A stretch of DNA of 64,000 nucleotides from Euryarchaeota archaeon UBA24 (GCA_002503845.1 DASO01000010.1:60935-124934), one strand, 5' to 3'. Positions 16,274 through 25,558 are shown, counted from the first letter of the stretch. The notes: generated by a model from the letters alone, not told the origin. Numbers and translations: made by a program.

Positions 16274-17263
16274 ATGATTACTTTGCTTTCAGGGGGAACT
16301 GGGACGCCAAAATTATTGTCAGGGATGGCTCAAAAATCAGAGACGATTGTCATAGGGAATACAGGAGATGACGTTGAGATAGGGGACTTGTTAGTTTGTC
16401 CAGACTTGGACACTGTGATGTATTTATCAGCAGGAATATTGGATCAAAAGAAGTGGTGGGGGATAAAAGAAGATACTTTTGATACACATGGACGTGTGGT
16501 GGGGCTAGCAAAACAAAATGGATGGGATGGGAATCCAAATTTTTTGAAGAAAAACGAACAGATAAGTGGGAGGAGAATAGCAAATTGGCGTAGATTTTCT
16601 GGAGCGGAAGAGTTCATGAAAATTGGGGATCGGGATCGTTTGATACACAAGCTTAGATCGTGTTTGATCGAAGAGGGGAAGACACTGACGGAAGTCACAG
16701 AAAATCTATGTTCAGTGTTGAAAGCTGGTGTAAAATTACTTCCTATGAGTGATGATCCTGTGTCTAGCATTTTGAGGACAGATCGGGGAGAGATGCACTT
16801 TCAGGCTTTTTGGGCAGGGTGGAAAGGAAAACCAGAGGTAGAAAGTATCGAGTTCAGAGGATCTGAGGCGGCTAAAGCAACCAGGCTAGTTGTAGATGCA
16901 CTGAAAAATGAAGTTATCATCGGTCCGTCAAATCCAGTAACTAGTATTGGCCCTATTTTGTCATTGAAAGGGGTTGAAGAATTGCTATCAGAAACCAAAG
17001 TCGTTGCAGTGTCTCCGTTTATAGGAGGTGAATCTTTTTCGGGTCCAATTAAGAAGTTGATGATAGCAAACGGGTATGATGCGAATACAGCAGGTTTGAT
17101 GAAGATGTATCCATTTGTCGATGCGTTTGTAATAGATTCCACTGATAAAACAAAAATGGATCGTCCAGTAGTAAAAACGAATATAAGAATAGATGGCAAA
17201 GTGGATGCAGTTCGAGTATACGAATCATGCCTAAAGGCGTTTGAAGAGGTGGATAAAAAATGA
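16274..17263 (+). CDS. cofD: 2-phospho-L-lactate transferase (F420 synthesis)
   Basis: A 329-residue CofD that transfers the (phospho)lactyl or related group from the GDP/PPG carrier to Fo to make F420-0. The start ITLLSGGTGTPKLLSGM is the nucleotide-binding loop, followed by VIGNTGDDVEIGDLLVCPDLDTVMYLSAGILD, all diagnostic for CofD. VTSIGPILSLKG and VVAVSPFIGG are the later family motifs. It shows that the organism makes F420, which agrees with the DDN protein in the window. The stop overlaps the DUF447 start by 4 bases (ATGA), so the two genes are coupled. Confidence 0.95.
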   Translation: MITLLSGGTGTPKLLSGMAQKSETIVIGNTGDDVEIGDLLVCPDLDTVMYLSAGILDQKKWWGIKEDTFDTHGRVVGLAKQNGWDGNPNFLKKNEQISGRRIANWRRFSGAEEFMKIGDRDRLIHKLRSCLIEEGKTLTEVTENLCSVLKAGVKLLPMSDDPVSSILRTDRGEMHFQAFWAGWKGKPEVESIEFRGSEAAKATRLVVDALKNEVIIGPSNPVTSIGPILSLKGVEELLSETKVVAVSPFIGGESFSGPIKKLMIANGYDANTAGLMKMYPFVDAFVIDSTDKTKMDRPVVKTNIRIDGKVDAVRVYESCLKAFEEVDKK

Positions 17264-17853
17264 AAAAATGGCCGTTTGAAATTGAAGGTATTGTAGAAGT
17301 GGTAGTGACGACGTGTGATGCGTCGAAGGGTTGGAATGTTGCGCTGTTGGGATTGCGAGGGGGAGAAATTATCACTGCTAGGACGTGGGGTAGGACAAGA
17401 ACGCGTGAAAATTTTAGCAAGGGGAGAGACGCATACGTTCATTTTGTGCGTGATGCGGTTTTGTTTGTAGAAGCTGCACTTTGTATTAAAGAACAAAAAG
17501 ATCCACATATAGAGGGGTCGTACGCCTGGGCGAAAATAGAAGCAATATCGAGGGGAGGGGGGAGAGAAAGAGGTACAGAATGGGAGGATTGGGATATAAA
17601 TATACGAGAGGGCCAGATAGTGAAGGAAGAAGTCCCCATAGTGAATAGGGGGCATAATGCAATTATAGAAGCAACAGTCATAGCATCTAGGCTAAGGATA
17701 TCCCAAAGTAGAGAAAAAGATCTGCAAAAAATTGAAAGTTTGTTGAAAATTGCAGAAAAATGTGGTAATGTGCGTGATTGTGAGGCGAAGGTTCTAGTTG
17801 AAAGACTAGTTTTTCAAAATTTTGAAGGGGATAAACAAAGAAAAAAGTTTTAG
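17260..17853 (+). CDS. DUF447-family protein
   Basis: A 197-residue protein of the archaeal DUF447 family, with a split-barrel, flavin-binding-like N-terminal part (EIEGIVEVVVTTCDASKGWNVALLGLRGG) and a C-terminal helical domain carrying RGHNAIIEATVIASRLR. The role is not established; the frequent pairing with cofD or methanopterin/F420 genes suggests a link to deazaflavin or pterin cofactor metabolism. Here the start codon overlaps the cofD stop, which supports a shared pathway. Soluble, no signal peptide. Confidence 0.85.
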   Translation: MKKWPFEIEGIVEVVVTTCDASKGWNVALLGLRGGEIITARTWGRTRTRENFSKGRDAYVHFVRDAVLFVEAALCIKEQKDPHIEGSYAWAKIEAISRGGGRERGTEWEDWDINIREGQIVKEEVPIVNRGHNAIIEATVIASRLRISQSREKDLQKIESLLKIAEKCGNVRDCEAKVLVERLVFQNFEGDKQRKKF

Positions 17854-17901
17854 CGTTGCAAGTTCTCGCAAAGATGCTAATCGGAAGAATAGGAGGAAAA
17901 T

Positions 17902-18252
17902 ATGGGACGCTATCGAGCTACAGTGGAAAGTGATATTGTGTATGTAGAGGCGGACTTGGGGCGAATAAAGGTGGGTCCTTTGAATACAATAATAGAGATC
18001 ATAGGAGGTCCATCTTGGACGATTAGGTATGATGATCAGGAACGGGCTAGAATGGATCTAGATACGTCAGACGAGGGGTTGACTATTGATGTGAGAGATA
18101 CTATTGAGGCGATGACATTTGGAGGGAAATTTCTAATGACATTAAGATCACAACCGGAAATTATTCCGGGGGGAAATAGAGATACAGTTTCACCAAGATT
18201 GGGCTTGTTTATGGGTCGTTTGATAGAAAATCTAGAATACGGAGTTAGATAA
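17902..18252 (+). CDS. Conserved haloarchaeal-type hypothetical protein
   Basis: A 116-residue soluble protein, mostly beta, with strands like ATVESDIVYVEADLG, NTIIEIIGGPSWTIRY and FLMTLRSQPEI and an acidic centre. No cysteine pairs, no signal peptide. It lies between the DUF447 gene and rps17e, in a position where haloarchaea have similar small hypotheticals. I recognise no named domain. An AGGAGG ribosome-binding sequence lies just upstream of the ATG at 17902. Confidence 0.72.
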   Translation: MGRYRATVESDIVYVEADLGRIKVGPLNTIIEIIGGPSWTIRYDDQERARMDLDTSDEGLTIDVRDTIEAMTFGGKFLMTLRSQPEIIPGGNRDTVSPRLGLFMGRLIENLEYGVR

Positions 18253-18319
18253 AGCAAGACCATATTGGGATGATGTCTGATTAGATGAGTTTAAGCCAGA
18301 GAATTGACAAACCGGAAGT

Positions 18320-18502
18320 ATGCCAATCAAACCAGCCTACGTCAAGCGTATTTCTCGGGAGTTAATAGAAAGATATCCTGAAAGGTTCTCAGATGATTTT
18401 GAGGAGAACAAAGAAACGGTTACACTTGTTACTAATGTTGAATCCAAGAGGGTGAGAAACAGGATAGCAGGATACGTAACGAGAAAAAACAGAAAAAACT
18501 AG
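18320..18502 (+). CDS. rps17e: 30S ribosomal protein S17e
   Basis: A 60-residue archaeal/eukaryotic ribosomal protein S17e, part of the small subunit. The MPIKPAYVKRISRELIERYP start, the acidic FEENKETVTLVTN linker, and the RNRIAGYVTRK end are typical, as is the length. Its neighbour asd lies downstream, an order also found in haloarchaea. Confidence 0.97.
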   Translation: MPIKPAYVKRISRELIERYPERFSDDFEENKETVTLVTNVESKRVRNRIAGYVTRKNRKN

Positions 18503-18585
18503 TAAATGAAAGCGAGACGTGAACCGGAGTTCTATGCGTCAGAGTATCATAATCGTTTTGTCCATCGTCGCACTATCCTGCTAAC

Positions 18586-19620
18586 ATGGTAGTTTCGGTA
18601 GGTATAATTGGGGCCACGGGAGTCGTTGGTCAACGGTACATACAGTTAATCGAAAAACATCCGCTTTTTGAAATCAAGGTTGTTACCGCCAGCGACAGAA
18701 GTGTTGGAAAGTCATACCGGGATGCGGTTAACTGGGGATTGGACACACCCATGCCTAATGACATATCGAAGTTTGAAGTGAAACCAACAGATGCGAAAAG
18801 TATTCCAGAAGAAGTGGAAATCTTATTTTCAGCACTTCCCTCTCAAATTGCCTCAAAAGCAGAGCCTGAATTGTGTAAAGAAGGATATATCATTGCATCT
18901 AATTCGTCGAATGAAAGAATGAGCGAAGATGTTCCGTTGATCATTCCAGAAATAAATGCAGATCATCTAGATTTAATTGAAATTCAACAAGATAATAGGA
19001 AATGGGATGGGGCTTTAATCAAAAATCCCAATTGCTCTGTAATAACACTAGCACCAACATTAAAGGCATTAGACGCATTTGGGCTCGAGAGAGTTCATGT
19101 TGCAACACTCCAGGCTGTTTCAGGGGCAGGGTATGAAGGTGTCAAATCGATGCAGATTTTAGACAACGTTATTCCATTTATCCAAAGTGAAGAAGAAAAA
19201 TTGGAAACAGAACCTCAGAAGATACTAGGAGGGTTAGAAGGGGATAAGATTTTAATGCACAATATGGAGGTATCGGCTTCGTGTAATCGTGTGGGGGTAA
19301 TAGATGGACATTTGGAGAATGTTTGGGCAGAAACCGAAGAAAAAGTCACAATTGAAAAGGTTAAAAATGCATTTAAGAAATTGAAAGGATTGGAGCTTTA
19401 CTCATCTCCTGATGTGTTCATAGAAGTTTTTGAGGAGGAAGACAGACCCCAACCTAGATTAGACAGGAATCTAGGGGAGGGGATGTCCATTTCAGTAGGG
19501 GGTATTAGGGAAACATTGAGTGGAATCCAATACAACTGTTTGGCTCATAACACCATCAGGGGGGCTGCGGGTGCTAGCGTATTAAATGGGGAACTTTTAA
19601 TGGGTAGTAAATGGTTCTAA
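18586..19620 (+). CDS. asd: Aspartate-semialdehyde dehydrogenase
   Basis: A 344-residue NADP-dependent enzyme that reduces aspartyl phosphate to aspartate semialdehyde for lysine, threonine and methionine synthesis. Rossmann motif [17 protein letters not shown] at residues 4-20; catalytic cysteine in [10 protein letters not shown] (about residue 150); [11 protein letters not shown] and the late [21 protein letters not shown] are conserved in the archaeal/fungal type. Length normal. It follows rps17e by about 80 bases; the gap contains a spurious 28-codon ORF. Confidence 0.96.
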   Translation: MVVSVGIIGATGVVGQRYIQLIEKHPLFEIKVVTASDRSVGKSYRDAVNWGLDTPMPNDISKFEVKPTDAKSIPEEVEILFSALPSQIASKAEPELCKEGYIIASNSSNERMSEDVPLIIPEINADHLDLIEIQQDNRKWDGALIKNPNCSVITLAPTLKALDAFGLERVHVATLQAVSGAGYEGVKSMQILDNVIPFIQSEEEKLETEPQKILGGLEGDKILMHNMEVSASCNRVGVIDGHLENVWAETEEKVTIEKVKNAFKKLKGLELYSSPDVFIEVFEEEDRPQPRLDRNLGEGMSISVGGIRETLSGIQYNCLAHNTIRGAAGASVLNGELLMGSKWF

Positions 19621-19719
19621 GTAGGGAATTAATTTACAAAGGTCGATGTTCAATTTGGAAATAGAAATGGGAAGAATTTCCGATATGAGTTAATAGGCTT
19701 CGGAAGAGATAGTCATTTG

Positions 19720-20286
19720 ATGGGAGATATCAAAAATATCGTTCTTCGTGAAATTTTTGAGAGTGAATTTTCCCAATATCCTCTTTCGAACTATGTTGGA
19801 GATTTTTATATGGCAGTGGATGGATCATTCAGGGGGGAAACAAGTGGATTGGGAGTTATCATAGAAACTTACCAGGGGGAGAATGTGTTGAAGATTTCTC
19901 AGCAAGGGAATTTTCCAGACAGCAACGCGGCAGAATATGGGGCACTCAAAATTGGGTTAGAAACTTTACTGGGATTTGTAGATCAAAATTGCAGAATCGG
20001 GATTATAACAGATCATGATCGGCTCTCCGCAAATATTAATACCATATCAAGAGGGAGAGAAAGGATGGATTTTGAAGACAGAATTTCAGTTCCGAGAACT
20101 GTTAAAAAGGATTGGAAGGCAATAATCAAATTCGCTGATATGTGTCAACAAGTAAGATCTGTTTGTATTAAATCTAAAGAAAACCCAGCGCATCGCCTGG
20201 CGAACTTAGTTGGTGGATATACGACATATGGGAATGCAGAAAATCAAAGAACTGAGATTCCACCACCTTCTAGAATCGTGCGTTAA
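19720..20286 (+). CDS. RNase HI-like protein with altered active site
   Basis: A 188-residue RNase H-fold protein resembling archaeal RnhA. Three of the four acidic catalytic residues are recognisable: Asp in VDGSFRGE, Glu in AAEYGAL and Asp in ITDHDRL. At the fourth position, where RNase HI has Asp in the motif AD-LAN, this protein reads PAHRLANLVG, with His. It may be a weak nuclease or a non-catalytic binder. The ATG at 19720 was chosen over a TTG at 19717. Convergent with the malic enzyme gene. Confidence 0.78.
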   Translation: MGDIKNIVLREIFESEFSQYPLSNYVGDFYMAVDGSFRGETSGLGVIIETYQGENVLKISQQGNFPDSNAAEYGALKIGLETLLGFVDQNCRIGIITDHDRLSANINTISRGRERMDFEDRISVPRTVKKDWKAIIKFADMCQQVRSVCIKSKENPAHRLANLVGGYTTYGNAENQRTEIPPPSRIVR

Positions 20287-20289
20287 GAA

Positions 20290-21606
20290 TCAAAGTGAAT
20301 TGAGGGCCATATCGTTTGCCATCTGGGATTTTTTGAGCCTAGATTCAAGATTTTTTCGATAGTCATCGAGGTCAATTGAATGCCGAGCTACTCCAGATGT
20401 AATCGCAGCTTCAGCAACTTTAGGTGCTACTTCAAATAGGACACGGGGGTCAACTGGTTTTGGGATGATATAGTCAGGTCCGAACTCTATTTTTTCACCA
20501 CCATATGCTTCAATTACGTCGTCTATAACATCTTTTTGGGCGAGATCTGCTAGGGCCTGTGATGCAGCTACTTTCATATCTTCATTTATATCTTTTGCAC
20601 GTACATCCAACGCTCCACGGAAAATGAAGGGGAAACCAAGAACGTTGTTAACCTGGTTTGGGAAATCAGATCGTCCCGTTGCCATGATTACAGTGTCATC
20701 TCTAACAGCTTTTGCTTCGTAATATCCTATCTCCGGATCGGGATTTGCCATTGCAAATATGATGGGATCGCTTGCCATTGACTGAACCATTTCTTCACTG
20801 ACTAGTCCTCCGACAGATAGACCCACGAAGACATCTGAGTCAACCATGGCGTCAGCGATATTTCCATCTTCTTCGCTCGCAAATTCTTGTTTATATTCAT
20901 TGATGTCTTCACGACTCTTTGATAAGATTCCTTTGGAGTCAACCATGACTATGTTTTCTTTTTTTGCACCTAAAGAGACGTAAAATTTTGCAGTTGCAAT
21001 TGCACTTGCGCCAGCTCCAGAGAATACAATTTTAAGATTAGAGATATCCTTGGAAATTATATCTGCAGCATTGAGTAATGCAGCTCCAGAAATTATTGCA
21101 GTTCCATGTTGATCGTCGTGGAACACAGGGATATCAAGTTTGGATCGTAATTGCCGTTCGATCTCGAAACATTCCGGTGCTTTAATATCCTCTAAATTGA
21201 TCCCCCCGAAGGTTGGTTCAAGTGCTTTTACAGTGGAAACAACCTCTTCGACAGTAGTTGGGCTTATCTCGATATCAAAAACGTTTATATCGGCAAATCT
21301 TTTGAAGAGGACTCCTTTACCCTCCATGACAGGTTTCGATGCAGAAGGACCAATATTACCCAGTCCAAGTACTGCAGTTCCATTTGAAACAACTGCTACG
21401 AGGTTTCCTTTCCCAGTATAAACATAGGAATCTTCTTCGTTATTGTGTATCTCCATGCAGGGGGCAGCTACGCCAGGGGAATATGCCAAGGTGAGGTCCC
21501 ATTGTGTGTTAGCGGGTTTTGTAGTAAAAATGGCCAATTTTCCGGGAGGGTCTATCTTATGGTAATTAAGTGCTTCATCTTGCATGGATGTTTCTTCGTT
21601 GTTCAT
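20290..21606 (-). CDS. NAD(P)-dependent malic enzyme
   Basis: A 438-residue malic enzyme converting malate to pyruvate and CO2 with NAD(P) reduction. Motifs: [71 protein letters not shown] and the Rossmann segment [17 protein letters not shown], then [10 protein letters not shown]. It ends after the malic domain and lacks the phosphotransacetylase domain found in longer MaeB enzymes. Cofactor preference is not evident. Promoter probably in the 126-base region shared divergently with the heme A synthase gene. Confidence 0.94.
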   Translation of the reverse strand: MNNEETSMQDEALNYHKIDPPGKLAIFTTKPANTQWDLTLAYSPGVAAPCMEIHNNEEDSYVYTGKGNLVAVVSNGTAVLGLGNIGPSASKPVMEGKGVLFKRFADINVFDIEISPTTVEEVVSTVKALEPTFGGINLEDIKAPECFEIERQLRSKLDIPVFHDDQHGTAIISGAALLNAADIISKDISNLKIVFSGAGASAIATAKFYVSLGAKKENIVMVDSKGILSKSREDINEYKQEFASEEDGNIADAMVDSDVFVGLSVGGLVSEEMVQSMASDPIIFAMANPDPEIGYYEAKAVRDDTVIMATGRSDFPNQVNNVLGFPFIFRGALDVRAKDINEDMKVAASQALADLAQKDVIDDVIEAYGGEKIEFGPDYIIPKPVDPRVLFEVAPKVAEAAITSGVARHSIDLDDYRKNLESRLKKSQMANDMALNSL

Positions 21607-21732
21607 AACAATAATGGGGGATATGGGGAAGTAAAAAGGATTCTATACGTATAAGATTGGAATTCACTAGCCGTAAAAACAATGAAGGTACTAAATTAAG
21701 TAGAAATAAGTAGATACAAGACAACATAGATC

Positions 21733-22191
21733 ATGAAGTCTTATTTTTTAAAAATAGTTACCAGTCTAACGTTTATTCTGTTGATGGTGGGAGTCTATAC
21801 TAAAGAAGTGGGAGCGGATTTGACGTGTGGCATGAAATGGCCAATGTGTGATGGTGCAATATACGGACTATTCCCCGCAAATTTACCTAGCGCGATCGAA
21901 TGGTCACATCGTTTTTTGGCGCTTGTTGTGGGAATATTGATACTAGTTGCATTGTATAAATCATGGGAGATTCATGGGAGTAAATCTAGGATAACGAAAG
22001 CCGTGTTGTTGGCGGTTCTACTGCTTCCAATGCAAGTGATACTAGGTGCTTTGACGGTAGTAAAATTCGAGTTGTTCTCCAGAGGTGACAGAATTTTGTT
22101 TGAGCCGTTGATTAGTGTGTCACACAATGCAATTGGGGTAGTGATATTAGTTTCATTGTTCGCTGCTATGTTATGGGAACGAGAACTATAA
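21733..22191 (+). CDS. ctaA: Half-size heme A synthase (CtaA/COX15)
   Basis: A 152-residue four-helix membrane protein of the COX15/CtaA family, about half the bacterial length (300 or more), as known for some archaeal enzymes. It shows the conserved Cys pair in LTCGMKWPMCDG (about residues 31-43), His in EWSHRFLALV and His in VSHNAIGVVI, the heme ligands of each half. Archaeal half-size members act as dimers. Heme A serves aa3-type oxidases, so the organism should respire with such an oxidase. Convergent with rfcL, about 24 bases apart. Confidence 0.88.
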   Translation: MKSYFLKIVTSLTFILLMVGVYTKEVGADLTCGMKWPMCDGAIYGLFPANLPSAIEWSHRFLALVVGILILVALYKSWEIHGSKSRITKAVLLAVLLLPMQVILGALTVVKFELFSRGDRILFEPLISVSHNAIGVVILVSLFAAMLWEREL

Positions 22192-22214
22192 GTGAAAAAT
22201 AAAAAGGAGAAAAT

Positions 22215-23615
22215 TTACAGAAAATTTGACAAGTCGGACTGAGAGGGTTGTTCGTCTGGAGAGGGTTCGGAGTTCTCAATATGGGATGAATCTTGAGGAG
22301 ATGGAAATACATCTGGAGAAGAATTTTCAACGTGATTTTCGGAGTCTCGTAGCGTGGTTGCTTCGTCAAGTATCTCTTTAACTTTTTTGGTGGTTTTTCC
22401 AGATCCAGTTAGATAAGAGATCGTATCGAGTTCTAATTCATACGCTGCAGCTACATGAATTGTCAAAAGTCGATTTTTGCAATTTTGAACCATAGTTTTT
22501 AACAAGGGCATTATTTCTATTCGGGAAGTTCCAACACTGATCCCACTCATTTTGGAGATTGATTTTGCGACAGTATCCCGGAGATCGCGAGAGCCTCTAG
22601 ATGCACCTAGTCTTTGCCAGTATCGAGGAGGGCCATATCGCGTCCATCCACCTTTTGGAGAGGGGTTTCGGGATGCTGCAACTCCCGCGACCATTATATC
22701 TCGGGCATATCTCCAATAAGAGTAATTCTGAGTTGTGCGAGTACGAGTGAGCCACGTTTCGGCGCGAGATAGATGGGCATAGGCGCGAGACAATTCGGAG
22801 CTATCAAAATCTTTGGGTACGTTTTCATCTATCCAGGATAAAAGGTTGTCTGGTGTTTCATTGACATCGTAAGATGATATGAGTGCATCTCGGGGCTCCA
22901 AATTTTTGAAGAGATTATTTAAGAAATCAAATATATTTTCTTCACGGTTTCGAGAGCTAGTTACTATATTTTTCTGAGCCAGACTTCCATCTGTAGACAC
23001 AGTGGCCTGTAAGTCATTTATGGCCCCACGTAGATCGCCACTATTTTTTTCAGCGATGAGTTCTAGTGCTCCGGTTTCAGGAGAGATAGTTTCGCTACGA
23101 CAGATGTCATGTAGAATGGGCAGTATTGATCGAGAAGAGATGTCATTAAATCGTATTGCTTCACAGACATTTCGAAGTCCCCTACTCATATTATAATAAT
23201 CGTTCGCGATTAGAACAATCGGTTGTGAAGACTCTTTGATTAATTTGGTAAGTGCCGCAGCTCCACCTCGGTCATAGGTTCCATGTAAGTTATCTGCTTC
23301 ATCAAGTATCACGAGTTTTTGCCCAGAAGATCCTCCAGAAATTGTGCCAGTGTTGGCGGCATTGCGTGCAATTCTATTTATTATTTTTGCAGTACGTTGG
23401 TCGGAGGCATTTAATTCAATTACATCCCACCCCATGTCCGATGCAAGTGCATGTGCTGCAGAGGTCTTTCCGATCCCAGGACTTCCATGAAGAACAACTG
23501 CAGGGGATTGGGGATTCCAGCGAGAAGCCCATTCTAAAAATGTACTAATTGCTTTGTCGTTTCCACGGACTGCATCTAGCGTTTTTGGGCGGTATTTCTC
23601 TGTGAGACTTGCCAT
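22215..23615 (-). CDS. rfcL: Replication factor C large subunit
   Basis: A 466-residue clamp-loader large subunit. AAA+ signatures are Walker A GSPGIGKTSAAHALA near residue 47, Walker B LVILDEADNL near residue 107, and the sensor region. The C-terminal part is rich in Ser/Pro/Glu and ends QSDLSNFL, a PIP-box-like tail for PCNA. It begins MASLTEKYRPKTLDAVRGN as in archaeal RfcL. It lies downstream of PAN on the same strand, separated by a 268-base gap that holds its promoter and a short ORF on the other strand. Confidence 0.94.
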   Translation of the reverse strand: MASLTEKYRPKTLDAVRGNDKAISTFLEWASRWNPQSPAVVLHGSPGIGKTSAAHALASDMGWDVIELNASDQRTAKIINRIARNAANTGTISGGSSGQKLVILDEADNLHGTYDRGGAAALTKLIKESSQPIVLIANDYYNMSRGLRNVCEAIRFNDISSRSILPILHDICRSETISPETGALELIAEKNSGDLRGAINDLQATVSTDGSLAQKNIVTSSRNREENIFDFLNNLFKNLEPRDALISSYDVNETPDNLLSWIDENVPKDFDSSELSRAYAHLSRAETWLTRTRTTQNYSYWRYARDIMVAGVAASRNPSPKGGWTRYGPPRYWQRLGASRGSRDLRDTVAKSISKMSGISVGTSRIEIMPLLKTMVQNCKNRLLTIHVAAAYELELDTISYLTGSGKTTKKVKEILDEATTLRDSENHVENSSPDVFPSPQDSSHIENSEPSPDEQPSQSDLSNFL

Positions 23616-23698
23616 TGATGATGATATAGATACGAGGGGCTTTAGTGGTTACGGAGAGAAAGATAGGGCATAAGATACTGCAATGTGAAAGGTAGAAT

Positions 23699-23812
23699 AT
23701 GCCAGTCAGAAAGGAGATATTAAAAATCATGGGAGGAACGGTGATAGTCTACATCGTACTTTTGTCCATACTGGCGATAATTCTGTTTATAATTCCTACA
23801 ATTCTGCTATAG
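23699..23812 (+). CDS. Putative 37-residue single-TM peptide
   Basis: A short ORF too small for standard gene calls: a basic start (MPVRKEILKIMGG) followed by a 23-residue hydrophobic segment (YIVLLSILAIILFIIPTILL), typical of a small membrane-spanning protein. It is on the plus strand between the divergent start of rfcL and the convergent end of PAN, with a weak AAAGGTAG purine run before the ATG. It resembles no Sec61-beta or other family I know. Whether it is expressed is open. Confidence 0.4.
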   Translation: MPVRKEILKIMGGTVIVYIVLLSILAIILFIIPTILL

Positions 23813-23883
23813 ACAAAAGGGGAGATTGGAAGATTAAAACTTTGGCAAAGAGTAGAAAAGAGTTAGAAAAAATTGCTGAGGCT

Positions 23884-25098
23884 TTAGGCGTATATGACAG
23901 ACTCGGAATCGTCGGATTTGCTTTTATCAGTGGTTAATAAATTAACGGCGGTAATGAAATCATCTGCTGATATTTCAGTCCTCTCTTCGCGGATTGCAGT
24001 CATCCCGGCCTCAGTGCAAATTGCTTTGATATCGGCGCCACTACTACCAGGAGTAAGCTCAGATAAAAGTTTGAAGTCTATCTTATCTGCAAGATTCATA
24101 TTTTGAGTGTGGATTGCAAAAATTCTCTCTCTTGCTTCTTCATTTGGAAATGGAATTTCAATTAAACGGTCGAATCTACCAGGACGCAGGATGGCCTCAT
24201 CGAGCATATCAAAGCGATTAGTTGCTGCTATTAGACGGATGTTACCACGTTCGTCGAATCCGTCCAAGCTAGCGAGTAATTGCATCATAGTTCTTTGGAC
24301 TTCTGCATCTCCAGAAGTCTTGGACTCTATACGTTGGGACGCGATTGCATCTACTTCATCGATGAAAATGATAGCAGGTTCATTTGCTAGAGCGAGCTGG
24401 AATATATCCCGCACCAAGCGAGACCCTTCCCCAATAAATTTATGTACGAGTTCGGAACCTGCTAGTTTGATAAAGGATGCATTTGTTTTGTTTGCAACTG
24501 CTTTGGCTAACAGTGTCTTTCCGGTTCCGGGTGGTCCATGTAGCAAAACGCCTGCAGGAGGTTCTACGCCTACTATTTTAAAAATTTCAGGATTCTCAAG
24601 AGGTATTTCAACAGCCTCTCGTATTTGTTGGATTTGGTCGTCTAACCCTCCAATGTCGTCGTAGGTAACAGTGGGGCAGTCATCTATTTGCATGGCTTGG
24701 GCACGGAGGTCTGTTTCTTCGTCCAATATATGGATAATGGAAAGTGCACTATTGACCGCAACTCTAGATCCGGATTTGATTTCGTCGTGTAGTTCCGGGA
24801 GTGAAACGGTGATTGCTTCTTGATTGTTTCCGTGTTGTCGTATTATAATTCCTTCTTTGGAGACTTCTTGAACAGTAGCGATGAATAAAGGAGGTTGGCG
24901 TAATTGTTGGTTCTCGTGATTGAGGCGCTCTAGTTTCTGTAAGAATTTGCTATTTTCGGCAGTGATATCTAGCAACTTGTCTTGCATCTCGCTGTTTTTA
25001 TCGTGGGCTTCTTGTAGTTGCTGAGCGAGGTTCTCAAGTTGTTGTTCTAGTGGTAAATCGTCTTTAGAAGAAGAATCTACACTATCGGTGGCATCCAT
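23884..25098 (-). CDS. pan: Proteasome-activating nucleotidase
   Basis: A 404-residue AAA+ ATPase that unfolds substrates for the 20S proteasome. An N-terminal coiled coil (residues 10-70, rich in E/Q/L) is followed by the OB fold and the AAA domain with [17 protein letters not shown] (Walker A), IFIDEVDAIA (Walker B) and ATNRFDMLDEAILRPGRFDR. The C-terminus ends IYA, the HbYX motif that docks into the proteasome alpha ring. All parts needed for activity are visible. The 200-base region before its start holds promoters for PAN and the winged-helix gene. Confidence 0.95.
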   Translation of the reverse strand: MDATDSVDSSSKDDLPLEQQLENLAQQLQEAHDKNSEMQDKLLDITAENSKFLQKLERLNHENQQLRQPPLFIATVQEVSKEGIIIRQHGNNQEAITVSLPELHDEIKSGSRVAVNSALSIIHILDEETDLRAQAMQIDDCPTVTYDDIGGLDDQIQQIREAVEIPLENPEIFKIVGVEPPAGVLLHGPPGTGKTLLAKAVANKTNASFIKLAGSELVHKFIGEGSRLVRDIFQLALANEPAIIFIDEVDAIASQRIESKTSGDAEVQRTMMQLLASLDGFDERGNIRLIAATNRFDMLDEAILRPGRFDRLIEIPFPNEEARERIFAIHTQNMNLADKIDFKLLSELTPGSSGADIKAICTEAGMTAIREERTEISADDFITAVNLLTTDKSKSDDSESVIYA

Positions 25099-25297
25099 TA
25101 TGTTCGGGATTGGGTGCCATTACTTATGAATTTTCGGATGGGAGAATAATGATAGTTTCAAGAGAAAGGAACGTTTCGGGGATTGGTCGTCGGACGTTGG
25201 GCATGCCCGAGGGGATGGGTGAAAAGAAGCAGAAATATGTTTTTAGGTAATAAAATTGTATCGAAAATATTAATACCAGACATTATGTAATAGGAGT
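25099..25297. other. 199-base intergenic region between PAN and winged-helix gene
   Basis: The longest gene-free stretch but two in this window. It separates two divergent genes. It is GC-richer than the surrounding coding DNA in its middle (around 25170-25220) and contains the 10-base perfect palindrome GGGCATGCCC at 25199-25208. AT-rich TATA-like stretches lie on both sides (25236-25286). I see no tRNA or recognisable RNA motif. Confidence 0.4.
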
Positions 25298-25558
25298 ATG
25301 GCTACAGGAATTGGAAGGAATCTGCAAGCAGTTAGTATCGAAAAAAGTAGCAAAGAGAGGCTCCCACCCAGTGCGAAATTGGTATTGAAAGTTTTAGAGT
25401 ATAATGAAGAATTGACACAAAAGGAGCTAGTACAAGAGACATTACTACCATCCCGCACTGTGAGATATGCCCTTTCGAGATTGGAAAGTGCCCGTCTAGT
25501 CAAGGTTAGATTCTCTACATTGGATGCCCGAAAGAGAATATATTCTATAAACACATAG
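25298..25558 (+). CDS. Winged-helix transcriptional regulator
   Basis: An 86-residue MarR/TrmB-like DNA-binding protein. The segment LPPSAKLVLKVLEYNEELTQKELVQETLLPSRTVRYALSRLESARLVKV is a canonical winged helix-turn-helix, with the recognition helix in TVRYALSRLE. Such one-domain regulators lie just before mre11-rad50 in several haloarchaea. A GGAG lies a few bases before the ATG. Ligand unknown; it may be a regulator of the following DNA-repair operon. Confidence 0.82.
   Translation: MATGIGRNLQAVSIEKSSKERLPPSAKLVLKVLEYNEELTQKELVQETLLPSRTVRYALSRLESARLVKVRFSTLDARKRIYSINT

Noticed and set aside
16801-17655. A 284-codon minus-strand ORF opposite cofD and DUF447
   Set aside because: It mirrors two well-supported genes on the plus strand; its sequence is rich in Pro/Ser/Phe as expected from reverse reading of purine-rich codons.
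18506-18592. A 28-codon plus-strand ORF between rps17e and asd
   Set aside because: Overlaps the asd start by seven bases, has no ribosome site of note and no recognisable features; its length is expected by chance.
24107-24664. A 185-codon plus-strand ORF opposite PAN
   Set aside because: Antisense to the AAA domain of PAN; shows only reverse-complement composition and no motif.
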